Assembly (NCBI GenBank): GCA_965247245.1 | Contig: CBDFGV010000002.1 | Coordinates: 248,001 to 312,000, forward strand | DNA from: Tectiglobus sp965247245 | Lineage (GTDB): Bacteria; Pseudomonadota; Alphaproteobacteria; Rhizobiales; Hyphomicrobiaceae | Direction of reading: 5' to 3' | Length of the DNA stretch: 64,000 nucleotides | Part shown: positions 8,744 through 17,955 of the stretch, piece after piece | Layout: the number at the start of each line of letters is the position of its first letter | Position numbering within the stretch: the stretch's first letter is position 1 | Made by a program: the position numbers and the translations under genes | Notes under the pieces: generated by a model | Databases searched by the model: none | What the model was told of the DNA's origin: nothing | Seen by the model: the letters and a program-made list of their open reading frames with translations, nothing else

Positions 8744-9688
8744 CTAAAGTTGTCGGATCGGTGATCCTGCAAACCAGGCTGCGAGGTCTTCAACGGTCTC
8801 ACCGTAGAACTGCCGGTAGGTCGCCTCAGAAACATAGCCAAGATGCGGCGTGAGCACCGTGCGCGGGCACGAGCGGATCGGATGATCTTTGGCCAGAGGT
8901 TCATCGTCATAGACATCCAGTCCGGCGCCACCGATTTGACCCGCGGTCAGGGCAGCGATAAGTGCATCATTGTCGATGATCGGACCACGCGACGTATTCA
9001 CGATGAAAGCAGTCGGTTTCATCAAGTCCAGCTCAGCTGCGCCCACGAGCCCTGTCGAGCGTTCGGACAGCTTATAGTGGATCGTGATGAAATCCGATCG
9101 CCGGAAGAGGTCCTCTTTCGAAACGCGCTTTGCACCAGCTTCTGCTGCCTGCTCATCAGTCAGGTTCTGTGACCATGCAATAACATTCATGCCGAAGGCA
9201 TTGCCGACCTTCGCCATCATTGCGCCGAGGCGACCGAGCCCGACAATCCCAAGCGTATTGCCAGCAAGATCGACGCCCAACGTTGTAATCCAACCGCCCT
9301 CTCGCATCCGCTGGTTCTCGGTCGGGATATGGCGTGCCAACGATAGGATCAGTCCCCAGGCCAGTTCCGGTGTCGCGTTTGTAGAGCCGCCGGTGCCGCA
9401 TGCAGGGATACCGCGCTCTTTGAGATAATCGAGATCGATTGCAGCGTTGCGCATGCCGCTCGTTACGAGGAGCTTGAGATTGGTCAGACCTTCGAGAGTT
9501 GTGCGATCAAACAGTGTTCGCTCCCGCATGACGCACAATACGTCAAAATCCTTGAGTGCCGCCACTACGGCATCTCGATCACCAATGGGTTCGTGGAAGA
9601 ACGTCAGATCGTGGGATGCTTCGATCGCAGACCAATCGGCCATCTCGCGGGCGATCTTCTGATAGTCATCGACGACAGCGATCTTCAT
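8744..9688 (-). CDS. D-2-hydroxyacid dehydrogenase family protein
   Basis: 314 residues. A Rossmann motif GIVGLGRLG is followed by the dinucleotide-binding strand NVIAWSQN. The catalytic trio typical of the family is visible: Arg in VNTSRGPIID, Glu in YDDEPLAKDHP and His in LTPHLGYVSEAT. Such NAD(P)-dependent enzymes interconvert 2-keto and D-2-hydroxy acids. Between the alpha/beta hydrolase (61 bases upstream) and the small conserved gene, it probably oxidises or reduces an intermediate of the same pathway. A role in serine biosynthesis is unlikely because no ACT or intervening domain is present. Confidence 0.9.
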   Translation of the reverse strand: MKIAVVDDYQKIAREMADWSAIEASHDLTFFHEPIGDRDAVVAALKDFDVLCVMRERTLFDRTTLEGLTNLKLLVTSGMRNAAIDLDYLKERGIPACGTGGSTNATPELAWGLILSLARHIPTENQRMREGGWITTLGVDLAGNTLGIVGLGRLGAMMAKVGNAFGMNVIAWSQNLTDEQAAEAGAKRVSKEDLFRRSDFITIHYKLSERSTGLVGAAELDLMKPTAFIVNTSRGPIIDNDALIAALTAGQIGGAGLDVYDDEPLAKDHPIRSCPRTVLTPHLGYVSEATYRQFYGETVEDLAAWFAGSPIRQL

Positions 9689-9749
9689 CTACATCTCCAT
9701 AGCTCTGTTTTCGGCCTTGTCCGCAACAAGGGGCAGGCCAGTGGTTTTG

Positions 9750-10601
9750 TCAAACACCGCCGTGAAACGCCAATAACTCGGCATTGATCCTCTCGGGTGC
9801 CTCGTACATCGCCCAATGGCCGCAATCCTCGATAATCAGACTGTCACCATTCTTGCTTGCGGCAAGACATAGGTCGATCCGACTCTGAACACTCGGAAAA
9901 GCCGCTGCATCGTGCTCGCCATAGATGACTTTCAGCGGACAGGTCGCCTTCGATAGCCACGTTGGCGTCATGCCCGACCAACTGAACTTGCGCGAATTCC
10001 ATCGCGTCCGCGCGACATTCTCAACCTGCATGTCAATGGCCTGGGCATCGATCTTGGATTTGTCCCAGACCATGAGCACGCCGAGGTTCGAGCGGTGCAA
10101 GTTGCGCAACTCTTCGGTCGTCGGATTACGCCCCAGTTCTTCTCGTTGGCGGCGCGTACTGACCAAGGGCAGCGTGCGCCCCGCTGGGCGTTCGAAACCC
10201 GCTGTGCCGGTCAGGCTGATAGAGCCAGCCCGATCCTTGAGATAGGCGGCAGTCGCAGAGGCCAATGACCCACCGAATGAGAAACCAGCGATGTGGACCC
10301 GGTCGGCACCGGCCGACACTTCTTCGATCGTGCGAAAGACGATGTCGAGGTAACTCTCATTCGACATGTCGCGATCGACATCATCTGAGGCACCATATCC
10401 TGGAGCATCAAGAGCATTGACTTGGAACCGCTGCCCGAGAGCCTCGATGTTGCGGACCCAATGGCTCCATGAGCCAGAGCCGCCGTGAAAGAGAAATATC
10501 GGTTCTCCAGATCCATACTGGACATAGGCAACGCCTGTCGAAGCCTTGCAGCTTGTCGCCGCCAACTGCGGAAGAAAGCGCTCAACGGTTGGATCAATCA
10601 T
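9750..10601 (-). CDS. Alpha/beta hydrolase
   Basis: 283 residues with an HGGSGSWSHW oxyanion segment, a GFSFGG nucleophile elbow, an aspartate in YGEHDAAA and a histidine in EDCGHWAMYEAPE. These place it in the meta-cleavage-product hydrolase/epoxide-hydrolase-like part of the fold. It begins 6 bases after the PrpF-type gene, so the two are almost certainly co-transcribed. It is not a close copy of the other hydrolase in the operon (5825-6676). Confidence 0.88.
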   Translation of the reverse strand: MIDPTVERFLPQLAATSCKASTGVAYVQYGSGEPIFLFHGGSGSWSHWVRNIEALGQRFQVNALDAPGYGASDDVDRDMSNESYLDIVFRTIEEVSAGADRVHIAGFSFGGSLASATAAYLKDRAGSISLTGTAGFERPAGRTLPLVSTRRQREELGRNPTTEELRNLHRSNLGVLMVWDKSKIDAQAIDMQVENVARTRWNSRKFSWSGMTPTWLSKATCPLKVIYGEHDAAAFPSVQSRIDLCLAASKNGDSLIIEDCGHWAMYEAPERINAELLAFHGGV

Positions 10602-10607
10602 GGGCCT

Positions 10608-11750
10608 CTAAACAAACTCCGGAATGAGGATGCTGCCTTCCATCAATCGTCGCTGCGTGCGAACGACCCGACAATGGCGGACACTCCACTGATTGCCGGA
10701 CGGCTCGACCATTGCACCGGCGACGATGACACCGGAAGGGTTACCCAGCCGAACATCAACTGCGGGATCGATGTCTCGCATGACCTGGTTGGGAATTGTG
10801 TCGGGCGTCTTACAAGCCGTCGCAAGGCACATTGATAGAGTTAGCGGCAGAGCACGATGCACATTGCCCATAGATACCGCTCGCGCGCAGATGTCGACAC
10901 CGGTGGCGTCGTGGTTATTGCCACTCAGATCTCGAAATTCTCCTGGACTGCCAACCATTGCAATCTTGGGATTTGAGAGTGCCGCCGCCTCCGGTGTCTC
11001 TGCCATTCCCATTGTGACCGCTGCAGCGCGACGCACCGCGTCGATACGTGCCATCAACTGCCGATCGGTATCCAGATCAGCCGGAAGGCGGGTGATGTCG
11101 GCTGCCAAGTCATCGGCGCGGACGAAGGCAACAGGATTGGTCGCGTCAATCAACGAGGCATTGATTGACTCGCCATTCGGCAAATCGAGATTGTCGACGA
11201 CATTGCCCGTCGGCAAGAGACCTGACGTCCGCGAACCACCTGGATCGAGATACTCCAGCGCAATTGGGGCACCTGAACCGCTCACGCCCGGTATGACCTG
11301 ATCTCCCCTCACAACCGCTTGGTTGTCCTTTACCGCGAAGCGGGCGTGATAAATCTTCGACGTGTTCGTGTTGAACACCCGGACAAGCGCCTCACCATCC
11401 TGCACTTGGATCAGGCCTTCATCTATTGCAAACGGTCCAACGGCCGACGATAGGTTTCCGCAGGTTGCCGCGTAATCAACGATCGGCTCGTTCACGGCCA
11501 CCTGAGCAAACGTGTAATCGATGTCTGCCTCAGGATGGGTCGACGGCGCGATCACGACAGCCTTCGACAGCGAAGAAATGCCACCGCCTAAGCCATTCAG
11601 CTGGCGCTCATAACTGTCCGGGCTACCGATCGCTTGGAGAAACACACTGTCGCGCCGTTCTACTTCTGCCGGTAAATCCCGGGCATGGAAAAACACGCCT
11701 TTACTGGTGCCGCCCCGAATGAAGGCGGCTGGTATCCGCTGCTGCGCCAT
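10608..11750 (-). CDS. PrpF-family isomerase (methylaconitate/oxalomesaconate tautomerase-like)
   Basis: 380 residues from the ATG at 11750, preceded by AGGA at a short spacing; an upstream ATG at 11804 would only add an unlikely polar leader. The PrpF/DUF453 start FIRGGTSKGVFF and the CGNLSSAVGPFAI block with its cysteine are present. Family members isomerise unsaturated tricarboxylic acids (2-methylaconitate, 4-oxalomesaconate, aconitate). As first gene of the large operon it hints at a tricarboxylic or aromatic-derived acid as substrate. It diverges from the acyl-CoA synthetase gene; about 100 bases between them should hold both promoters. Confidence 0.88.
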   Translation of the reverse strand: MAQQRIPAAFIRGGTSKGVFFHARDLPAEVERRDSVFLQAIGSPDSYERQLNGLGGGISSLSKAVVIAPSTHPEADIDYTFAQVAVNEPIVDYAATCGNLSSAVGPFAIDEGLIQVQDGEALVRVFNTNTSKIYHARFAVKDNQAVVRGDQVIPGVSGSGAPIALEYLDPGGSRTSGLLPTGNVVDNLDLPNGESINASLIDATNPVAFVRADDLAADITRLPADLDTDRQLMARIDAVRRAAAVTMGMAETPEAAALSNPKIAMVGSPGEFRDLSGNNHDATGVDICARAVSMGNVHRALPLTLSMCLATACKTPDTIPNQVMRDIDPAVDVRLGNPSGVIVAGAMVEPSGNQWSVRHCRVVRTQRRLMEGSILIPEFV

Positions 11751-11850
11751 ACGTTCCTGTCTCTGATGACTTGAATTGCCGGCTTGTCGTGAGATTTGCT
11801 GCACCCTAAACCTAGCCGCCTTCGCTCAACAACCCACGGTCAACATCGAT

Positions 11851-13938
11851 ATGTCATCTGATGCCCAAGCGCAGTTCGGCTCGCCCCTTTGGCAGGCGCT
11901 ATTTGCACCCGAAAGCATTGCGCTCATCGGCCAATCAGATAACCCAAAGCGGCCATCGGGGCGTCCCCTCAGATATCTACGACGTGATTGCTACCGGGGT
12001 CAGGTCTTTCCGATCAATCCGCGCCGCGAGACCGTTCAAGGTGAGACCGCCTACAAGGATCTTGCGTCGCTGCCGCAACGGCCGGACCAAGCCTACATTC
12101 TGCTGGACACTGATCTGGCAATGGCGAGTTTTGCGGCGTGTTGCGATGCCGGCATTCCGGTTGTCCAGGTTCTTGCTGATGGCTTTGCCGAAGCCGGTCA
12201 CGAGGGGCAGCAACGCCAAGAGAAGCTCGTCCGGCTTGCCAAAGATGCTGGTGTGCGTCTGCTTGGACCCAACTGCATGGGTGTTGCAGACCTCAACAGC
12301 GGCCTCAGCCTGACAGTCAATGCTGTCTTTGACGAAGCCATCGAGCGTGGCGGGCGGATAGCGCTAATTTCGCAAAGCGGCAGTATGATGGGCGGACTGA
12401 TGTCGCGCGCCGCAAGCCTCGGCCTCAAGTTCTCGAAGATTGCTGCCGTCGGCAACGAGGCTGATCTTGGGGTCGGCGAGATCGGACAAATGCTGGTTGG
12501 CGATCCCGAGACGGATGTCATTTTGCTGTTTCTAGAAACCATCCGGCAACCTGATGAAATTGCCAAATTTGCTGAGGCCGCACACATTGCCGGCAAGCCG
12601 ATTATTGCTTTCAAGCTCGGGCGCTCGTCCGTTGGGCAGCAGTTGGCCGTCGCCCATACCGGTGCACTCTTGAGTGAAGACAGCCTGGTTGATGCATTCT
12701 TCCAGGATATTGGCATCGTTCGCGTTACAGTCCTGGAAGCACTCATCGAAGCGGCCACGCTTTGCCGGGGCAAACGACCGATCGCCAGGCGCAATCCTAA
12801 AGTCGGGGTCGTGACGACAACCGGCGGCGGCGGTGCCTCAGCCTGCGATCAACTCTCTTACGTGGGTGTCGACCTACTCACACCGTGCGATGCAACAATC
12901 GAGAAGATCAGGGCGACGGGCATCAATGTCGGTCAGGGCCCAATGACCGACGTGACGCTTGCCGGGGCACGGGCAGAGATCATTGGTCCATCGCTAAGTG
13001 CCATGGCGAGCGATCCTGATTGCGATATCGTCTTAGCAGTCCTCGGCTCCTCATCACGGGCCTCGCCGGAAACAGCGTTGCCGCCAGTCATTAGTGCCGA
13101 AGTTGGCGAAAAAACACTGGCAGCCTTCCTTGTTCCGGATGCGTCTGCGGGACTTCGCCTACTCATCGAGTCGGGTATTCCGGCCTTTCGCACGCCGGAG
13201 AGCTGTGCTGATGCCTTGCGTGCCTACGGACGATGGCAGGAACCTCGGATCACCGCCATTTCTCCGGTTTCCGCTGCGCAGAACCACAAAACGCTCAACG
13301 AGCACGACTCATTTAAGTTCTTTGATCAGTTGGGAATTCCGACGGTACAAAGCGTTAGCGCCGAGATCGCAACCATTAATGATGTTGAGCTGCCCTTCGG
13401 TTTTCCAGTTGTCGCGAAAGTACTGTCAGACAAGATCGCCCATAAGACGGATGCCGGTGGTGTGATTGTAGGCATCGAAAACCACGATGCGTTGGCCAGT
13501 GCGGCGCGGCAAATCAAAGCCAGCGTGGAAGCAGCCAACACCAGCGTTGTGGTTAATGAGGTTCTGATCGAACCCATGGTGAGCGGCCTGCAGGAAGTTT
13601 TGGTTGGTTATCACGTCGACCAGCAGGTCGGCCCCGTTGTGACAGTAGCACCGGGCGGTGTTCATGTCGGCATTTACGATGATAAGGCGGTGCGGCTCGC
13701 CCCGGTCGACGTCGCGACTGCGCACGATATGATCGACGATGTCGTTGGATTCGCGCCTCTGCGCGGTCATCGCGGTGGAGCCAAGGGTGATCTGGCCTCG
13801 CTCGCGAATATCATCGTGGCGATGTCCAACCTGGCAGTCCGCTCTGATCTCGGCGCGATCGAAGCCGAGGCAAACCCGATCGTTGTTTCAAGTACTGGTG
13901 CCATCGCCGTCGATGCGTTGGTTCGGGTTGCGGAGTAG
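11851..13938 (+). CDS. ADP-forming acetate/acyl-CoA ligase family protein
   Basis: About 695 residues from the ATG at 11851; an earlier in-frame ATG at 11776 would give 720 residues. Order of domains: CoA-binding (ALFAPESIALIGQSDN), succinyl-CoA-synthetase-like domain (LISQSGSMMGGLMSRAASLG) with the phosphohistidine region QLAVAHTGALL, then a C-terminal ATP-grasp domain (GFPVVAKVLSDKIAHKTDAGG). Such fused enzymes make acyl-CoA from acid, ATP and CoA with ADP release, or run in reverse. It is divergent from the PrpF-led operon and probably serves the same pathway. Confidence 0.88.
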   Translation: MSSDAQAQFGSPLWQALFAPESIALIGQSDNPKRPSGRPLRYLRRDCYRGQVFPINPRRETVQGETAYKDLASLPQRPDQAYILLDTDLAMASFAACCDAGIPVVQVLADGFAEAGHEGQQRQEKLVRLAKDAGVRLLGPNCMGVADLNSGLSLTVNAVFDEAIERGGRIALISQSGSMMGGLMSRAASLGLKFSKIAAVGNEADLGVGEIGQMLVGDPETDVILLFLETIRQPDEIAKFAEAAHIAGKPIIAFKLGRSSVGQQLAVAHTGALLSEDSLVDAFFQDIGIVRVTVLEALIEAATLCRGKRPIARRNPKVGVVTTTGGGGASACDQLSYVGVDLLTPCDATIEKIRATGINVGQGPMTDVTLAGARAEIIGPSLSAMASDPDCDIVLAVLGSSSRASPETALPPVISAEVGEKTLAAFLVPDASAGLRLLIESGIPAFRTPESCADALRAYGRWQEPRITAISPVSAAQNHKTLNEHDSFKFFDQLGIPTVQSVSAEIATINDVELPFGFPVVAKVLSDKIAHKTDAGGVIVGIENHDALASAARQIKASVEAANTSVVVNEVLIEPMVSGLQEVLVGYHVDQQVGPVVTVAPGGVHVGIYDDKAVRLAPVDVATAHDMIDDVVGFAPLRGHRGGAKGDLASLANIIVAMSNLAVRSDLGAIEAEANPIVVSSTGAIAVDALVRVAE

Positions 13939-14246
13939 TGCCAAACGGCCTGTTCGCGGGGCTTTTAGAGCGATCGGCCAGATCAACTGAGCGGCGCTCA
14001 CACCAAATTATTGCATTGCGAAGCGAGGAACTATCGTTCCGTTAGGCATGTCAAAAAACTTGCCTAAAACGGTGAAAATTTCACGAAATCACCTCTTGCA
14101 GCATTGTGTGATTTCGCGCATGGTTTGAGTTCGCTCGTGTTGGACACAAAAAATGCATCTGCCCTCGAGGCAGTCGCGAATGAAAAATGCGAGCCGAGGG
14201 AGGAACTGTAACAAGGCAGCGTGGTTCGCCGCGCTGATGGTAGCTC
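13939..14246 (+). promoter_or_regulatory. Leader/promoter region of ABC transporter operon with many inverted repeats
   Basis: 308 bases without a gene. By eye I find these inverted repeats: GGAAC/GTTCC (14027-14040), TTAGGCA/TGCCTAA (14042-14067), GTGAAAATTTCAC (14072-14084, a perfect 6-bp palindrome around one base), CGAAATCAC/GTGATTTCG (14084-14116, 9-bp arms, 15-base loop), CTGCC/GGCAG (14159-14173) and CCCTCG/CGAGGG (14162-14200). Their density suggests operators and/or a folded mRNA leader controlling the peptide transporter. No known riboswitch class was recognised, and no promoter boxes are assigned with confidence. Confidence 0.5.
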
Positions 14247-15233
14247 GTGACGAAGCTTCTTGAGATCGACAATCTCCAAACACATTTCTTCACTTCTGCA
14301 GGCGTGGTCAAGGCCGTCGATGGTATTACATACGACGTCGCTCCAGGTGAGACCGTGGCTGTTGTGGGTGAATCCGGCTGCGGAAAATCCGTCAGTGCGA
14401 TGTCCATTCTCCGCCTTATCCCAAACCCACCAGGGCGCGTGGTCGGCGGGAGTATTCGCTTTGATGGCAAGGACTTACTAGCATTATCAGACTCTGAGAT
14501 GCGGAATGTCCGGGGCCGCGACATCGGTATGATTTTCCAGGAACCGATGACCTCGCTGAACCCTGTTTTGTCCATCGAGAGGCAGTTAACCGAGACGCTT
14601 GAGCACCACTTGGGTTCGACTAAAGTTGAAGCCAGAAAGCGTGCACTTGAGCTGCTAGGCCTCGTCGGCATCTCGGAACCAGAGCGGCGCCTGAAACAAT
14701 ATCCGCACCACCTCAGTGGCGGTATGCGGCAGCGCGTAATGATTGCAATGTCGCTCGCCTGCAACCCGAAACTGATTATCGCGGACGAGCCGACAACGGC
14801 GCTCGACGTGACGATCCAGGCTCAGATCCTTGAATTGATGAAGAACCTGACGCGGGAACTTGGCGTCGCGATGATTATCATCACCCACAACCTGGGTGTG
14901 GTCGCGCGCTACGCTGACCGGGTTAACGTGATGTATGCCGGCCGCATCGTCGAAAGCGGCAGTGCTAAGGAAATCTATCACAATCCGAAGCACCCCTACA
15001 CGCTCGCTCTTCTGCGCTCCGTGCCGCGCATGGACCAACCACGCGGTGCAAAGCTACAGCCAGTTGGCGGTCAGCCACCCGATTTGACGAAGCTGGATGC
15101 GGGCTGCTCATTCCGTCCGCGCTGCTCCTTCGCACAACCTGCTTGTGGCCAGTCCCGACCGGCCCTCGAAGAGGTTGCAGAAGGTCACATCACCGCCTGT
15201 TTTGAAAAAGCATCTGTTGGTTTGGGAGCTTAA
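14247..15233 (+). CDS. Oligopeptide/dipeptide ABC transporter ATP-binding protein (OppD/DppD-like)
   Basis: 328 residues. It has the Walker A motif (GESGCGKS), the Q-loop (FQEPMTSLNP), the ABC signature (HLSGGMRQR) and Walker B (LIIADEPTTALD) with the switch histidine in ITHNLG. The C-terminal cysteine-rich oligopeptide-family tail (GCSFRPRCSFAQPACG) is present, as in OppD/DppD. It begins with GTG and lacks a strong Shine-Dalgarno sequence. The partner ATPase follows after three bases. It energises import of peptides or related compounds at the inner membrane. Confidence 0.93.
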   Translation: MTKLLEIDNLQTHFFTSAGVVKAVDGITYDVAPGETVAVVGESGCGKSVSAMSILRLIPNPPGRVVGGSIRFDGKDLLALSDSEMRNVRGRDIGMIFQEPMTSLNPVLSIERQLTETLEHHLGSTKVEARKRALELLGLVGISEPERRLKQYPHHLSGGMRQRVMIAMSLACNPKLIIADEPTTALDVTIQAQILELMKNLTRELGVAMIIITHNLGVVARYADRVNVMYAGRIVESGSAKEIYHNPKHPYTLALLRSVPRMDQPRGAKLQPVGGQPPDLTKLDAGCSFRPRCSFAQPACGQSRPALEEVAEGHITACFEKASVGLGA

Positions 15234-15236
15234 CGC

Positions 15237-16235
15237 ATGAGCATGGACGCACCGGCTCCATCCGATACCCTCGTTCAAGTGCGCGACCTGAAAATGCACT
15301 TTCCGATCACGGAAGGCGCGATTGTTCCTCGCGTTGTTGCCCACGTTAAAGCCGTCGATGGCATCAGCTTCGACATCCGCAAAGGTGAGACACTGGGCCT
15401 GGTGGGCGAGTCCGGCTGCGGAAAAACCACCACCGGGCGCTGTATTCTGCAGCTTGAGAAGCCGACCGGAGGTGAAATCATCTATGATGGTCAGGACCTG
15501 AACAAGCTGAACAAGCAAGAGATGCGCCCGCTCAGACAGCGCATTCAGGTGATTTTTCAGGATCCCTACAGCTCTCTCAATCCACGCATGAAAATTGGTG
15601 ACATCATCTCAGAACCGATGATGGTGCACCAGACTGAGCCAGACAAAGCCGCGCGCGATGCGCGTGTCAGAGAGTTGCTCGGCGTTTGTGGCTTGAACCC
15701 GGCATTTGCCGACCGTTACCCACACGAAATGAGCGGTGGCCAGCGGCAGCGTGTTGGTATCGCCCGTGCCTTGGCCGTCAAGCCAGAGTTCATCATTTGC
15801 GATGAAGCGGTGTCCGCACTCGACGTTTCGATTCAGGCACAGGTGATCAATCTCCTAGAAGAGCTACGTGATCAGTATGACCTGACATATCTCTTCATTT
15901 CGCACGACCTGTCAGTCGTTCGCCACCTTTGCCAACGGGTTGCCGTTATGTATCTCGGCAACATGGTTGAACTGGCCGAAACGGATGAGTTGTTCGATAA
16001 TCCCATCCATCCCTACACCAAAGCGCTGCTCGAAGCGGTTCCGATTCCGGACCCAGTTATTGAACAGGCGCGCGCTCACCAGGTGATCGAAGGCGAGATT
16101 CCGAGCCCGATCAACCCGCCGAGCGGCTGTGTTTTTCACCCTCGCTGCAACATTGCGGTTGAAGCCTGCAAGGGTTCTGCGCCAGAATTCAGAGAGATCC
16201 GCCCAGGTCACTGGGTGGCGTGCTCACAAGTTTGA
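15237..16235 (+). CDS. Oligopeptide/dipeptide ABC transporter ATP-binding protein (OppF/DppF-like)
   Basis: 332 residues. It has Walker A (GESGCGKTT), the Q-loop (FQDPYSSLNPRM), the signature (EMSGGQRQRVGIARAL), Walker B (FIICDEAVSALD) and the H-loop (FISHDLSVVRHL). The tail GCVFHPRCNIAVEAC is the oligopeptide-family C-terminal motif. It starts three bases after the OppD-like gene, so the two ATPases are surely co-expressed and form the heterodimer of the importer. One oddity: the ATPase pair precedes the binding protein, whereas many dpp/opp operons have it first. Confidence 0.94.
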   Translation: MSMDAPAPSDTLVQVRDLKMHFPITEGAIVPRVVAHVKAVDGISFDIRKGETLGLVGESGCGKTTTGRCILQLEKPTGGEIIYDGQDLNKLNKQEMRPLRQRIQVIFQDPYSSLNPRMKIGDIISEPMMVHQTEPDKAARDARVRELLGVCGLNPAFADRYPHEMSGGQRQRVGIARALAVKPEFIICDEAVSALDVSIQAQVINLLEELRDQYDLTYLFISHDLSVVRHLCQRVAVMYLGNMVELAETDELFDNPIHPYTKALLEAVPIPDPVIEQARAHQVIEGEIPSPINPPSGCVFHPRCNIAVEACKGSAPEFREIRPGHWVACSQV

Positions 16236-16251
16236 TGAGCGCTTGAGCAAA

Positions 16252-16300
16252 CCCTCTGCTAAAAGAGGGAAGGCGGATAAGAAGACACGCTCAAGTGTCT
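16252..16300 (+). promoter_or_regulatory. Two intercistronic hairpins upstream of the binding-protein gene
   Basis: In the 98 bases between the second ATPase and the binding protein there are two perfect 6-bp stems with 6-base loops: CCCTCT/AGAGGG (16252-16269) and AGACAC/GTGTCT (16283-16300). Neither is followed by a T run, so they look like mRNA-processing or stability elements, or part of a second promoter region, rather than terminators. The gene behind them has a very good ribosome site. Confidence 0.45.
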
Positions 16301-16333
16301 CGTCGATAACTTAACTGCAACCGGGAGGACTGA

Positions 16334-17941
16334 ATGAAATCCCCATTTCTAAAGCTCGCAATTGGTACAGCGACAGCCACTGCGCTGACGTTTGGTGCCA
16401 TTGGCGGCGCACAAGCTGTTAAGAAGGGCGGTGAGCTGAACTTCGTGGTCGGCTCCAAGATCCCATCTTACGATGGCCACGTTGAGACAACGTTCGGCAT
16501 GATCCATCCGATCCGTCCGTTCTACTCTCTGCTGATCCGCGTCAACCCTGACAACCCAGCGTCACCGACAGACTTCGTTTGCGATCTCTGCGAAGGCGAA
16601 GTGCCGAAGGGAACCGACGGCGGCAAGACCTTTACTTTCAAGATCCGCACTGGCGTCAAATTCCATGATGGTACGCCACTGACGGCAGCTGATGTTGCTG
16701 CGACGTTCAACAAGATCGTTTTCCCTCCGAAGGGCATTGCTTCTTCGCGTAAAGCGTTCTTCAAGATGGTCGAGTCCATCACGGCTCCTGACGACACAAC
16801 TGTCGTTATGAAGCTGAAGTTCCCATCTGGCGCGTTCATGCCAGCCGTCGCTATGCCGTTCAACTTCGTTTACTCGAAGAAGGACCTCGATACGCATGGC
16901 TACACTTGGCACAAGAAGAACATCAACGGCACAGGTGCTTTCACCTTCGTTGAGCACCAGCCAGGTGCGTTCGTGAAGGGCAAGAAGTACGCAAACTATC
17001 ACCACGAAGGTAAGCCTTATCTCGATGGCTTCACATCGATTTCGGCTCCGAAGATGGCGCTTCGTCTGCAGGCCATCCGTGGTGACCGTGCTTCCATCGA
17101 GTTCCGCGGCTTCCCGCCGAAAGCTCGTGACGACCTGAAGAAGGCTCTTGGTGACAAGATTACCGTTCAGGAAGGTGACTGGAACTGTTCACTCTTTGTG
17201 ACTCCGAACCAGCTCAAGAAGCCTTACGACGACCCACGTGTTCGTCGTGCTCTGAACCTGGCATTCGACCGCTGGGGTGGCTCCAAGTACCTGTCTCGCA
17301 TCGCACTCGTTAAGACTGCTGGTGGCGCGGTTTATCCGAACCATCCATTCGCAGCGAACGAAAAAGAGCTGACAGCACTTGAAGGTTTCCGTAAGGACCT
17401 GAAGGGTTCTCGTGAACTGGCTAAGAAGCTGCTCAAGGAAGCTGGTGCTTCCAACCTTTCACTGACACTGTCTAACCGCGCTGTTGACCAGCCTTACAAG
17501 GTTGTCGGCACCTGGACGATCGACCAGTGGAAGAAGATCGGCGTAAACGCGAAGCAGGAAGCTGTTCCAACAGGCGTCTGGCTTGACCGTATGCGCAAGA
17601 TCAAGGAGCACGACATCACGACTGACGCAAACTGTCAGTCCGTTGTGAACCCGATCGCTGACATTTCCAAGTTCCTTTGCTCTGCCGGCAACAACCGCGC
17701 AAACTGCAAGGATCCAAAGCTTGAAGAAATGTACGACAAGCTGGTCCGTCTAGGCTCGGCTGAAGAGCAGCGCGCTGTGATCCGTGACTTCGAGAAGCAC
17801 GTGCTTCAGGACCAGGCTCACATGATCACGACGCTGTGGTGGTACAAGATCAACGCCTACCGTTCATACGTGAAGGGCTGGAAGATCTCTCCATCGCACT
17901 ATCTGAACCAGCACCTCGACCAGGTTTGGTTGGATAAGTAG
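16334..17941 (+). CDS. ABC transporter substrate-binding protein, family 5 (peptide/dipeptide type)
   Basis: 535 residues. Signal peptide (MKSPFLKLAIGTATATALTF, likely cut after GGAQA), then a family 5 solute-binding fold with the motif VKFHDGTPLTAADVAATFNK. The start is certain: GGGAGG lies five bases before the ATG. Codons are strikingly biased to GCT, CGT, GGT, GTT and AAG compared with neighbours, which is expected for an abundant periplasmic protein. A hairpin with a T run follows (17956-17985), consistent with more binding protein than permease. The ligand cannot be read from sequence; peptides, nickel or glycans are possible in this family. Confidence 0.94.
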   Translation: MKSPFLKLAIGTATATALTFGAIGGAQAVKKGGELNFVVGSKIPSYDGHVETTFGMIHPIRPFYSLLIRVNPDNPASPTDFVCDLCEGEVPKGTDGGKTFTFKIRTGVKFHDGTPLTAADVAATFNKIVFPPKGIASSRKAFFKMVESITAPDDTTVVMKLKFPSGAFMPAVAMPFNFVYSKKDLDTHGYTWHKKNINGTGAFTFVEHQPGAFVKGKKYANYHHEGKPYLDGFTSISAPKMALRLQAIRGDRASIEFRGFPPKARDDLKKALGDKITVQEGDWNCSLFVTPNQLKKPYDDPRVRRALNLAFDRWGGSKYLSRIALVKTAGGAVYPNHPFAANEKELTALEGFRKDLKGSRELAKKLLKEAGASNLSLTLSNRAVDQPYKVVGTWTIDQWKKIGVNAKQEAVPTGVWLDRMRKIKEHDITTDANCQSVVNPIADISKFLCSAGNNRANCKDPKLEEMYDKLVRLGSAEEQRAVIRDFEKHVLQDQAHMITTLWWYKINAYRSYVKGWKISPSHYLNQHLDQVWLDK

Positions 17942-17955
17942 TCTCGTCGAAAATG

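Noticed and set aside
8744..9688. Naming the D-2-hydroxyacid dehydrogenase serA
   Set aside because: It lacks the extra C-terminal domains and sits in a catabolic operon, so a serine-pathway role is not supported.
12198..12794. A 198-codon minus-strand frame inside the acyl-CoA synthetase gene
   Set aside because: Composition is Ser/Arg/Pro-rich as expected of an antisense frame and the sense strand has conserved domains.
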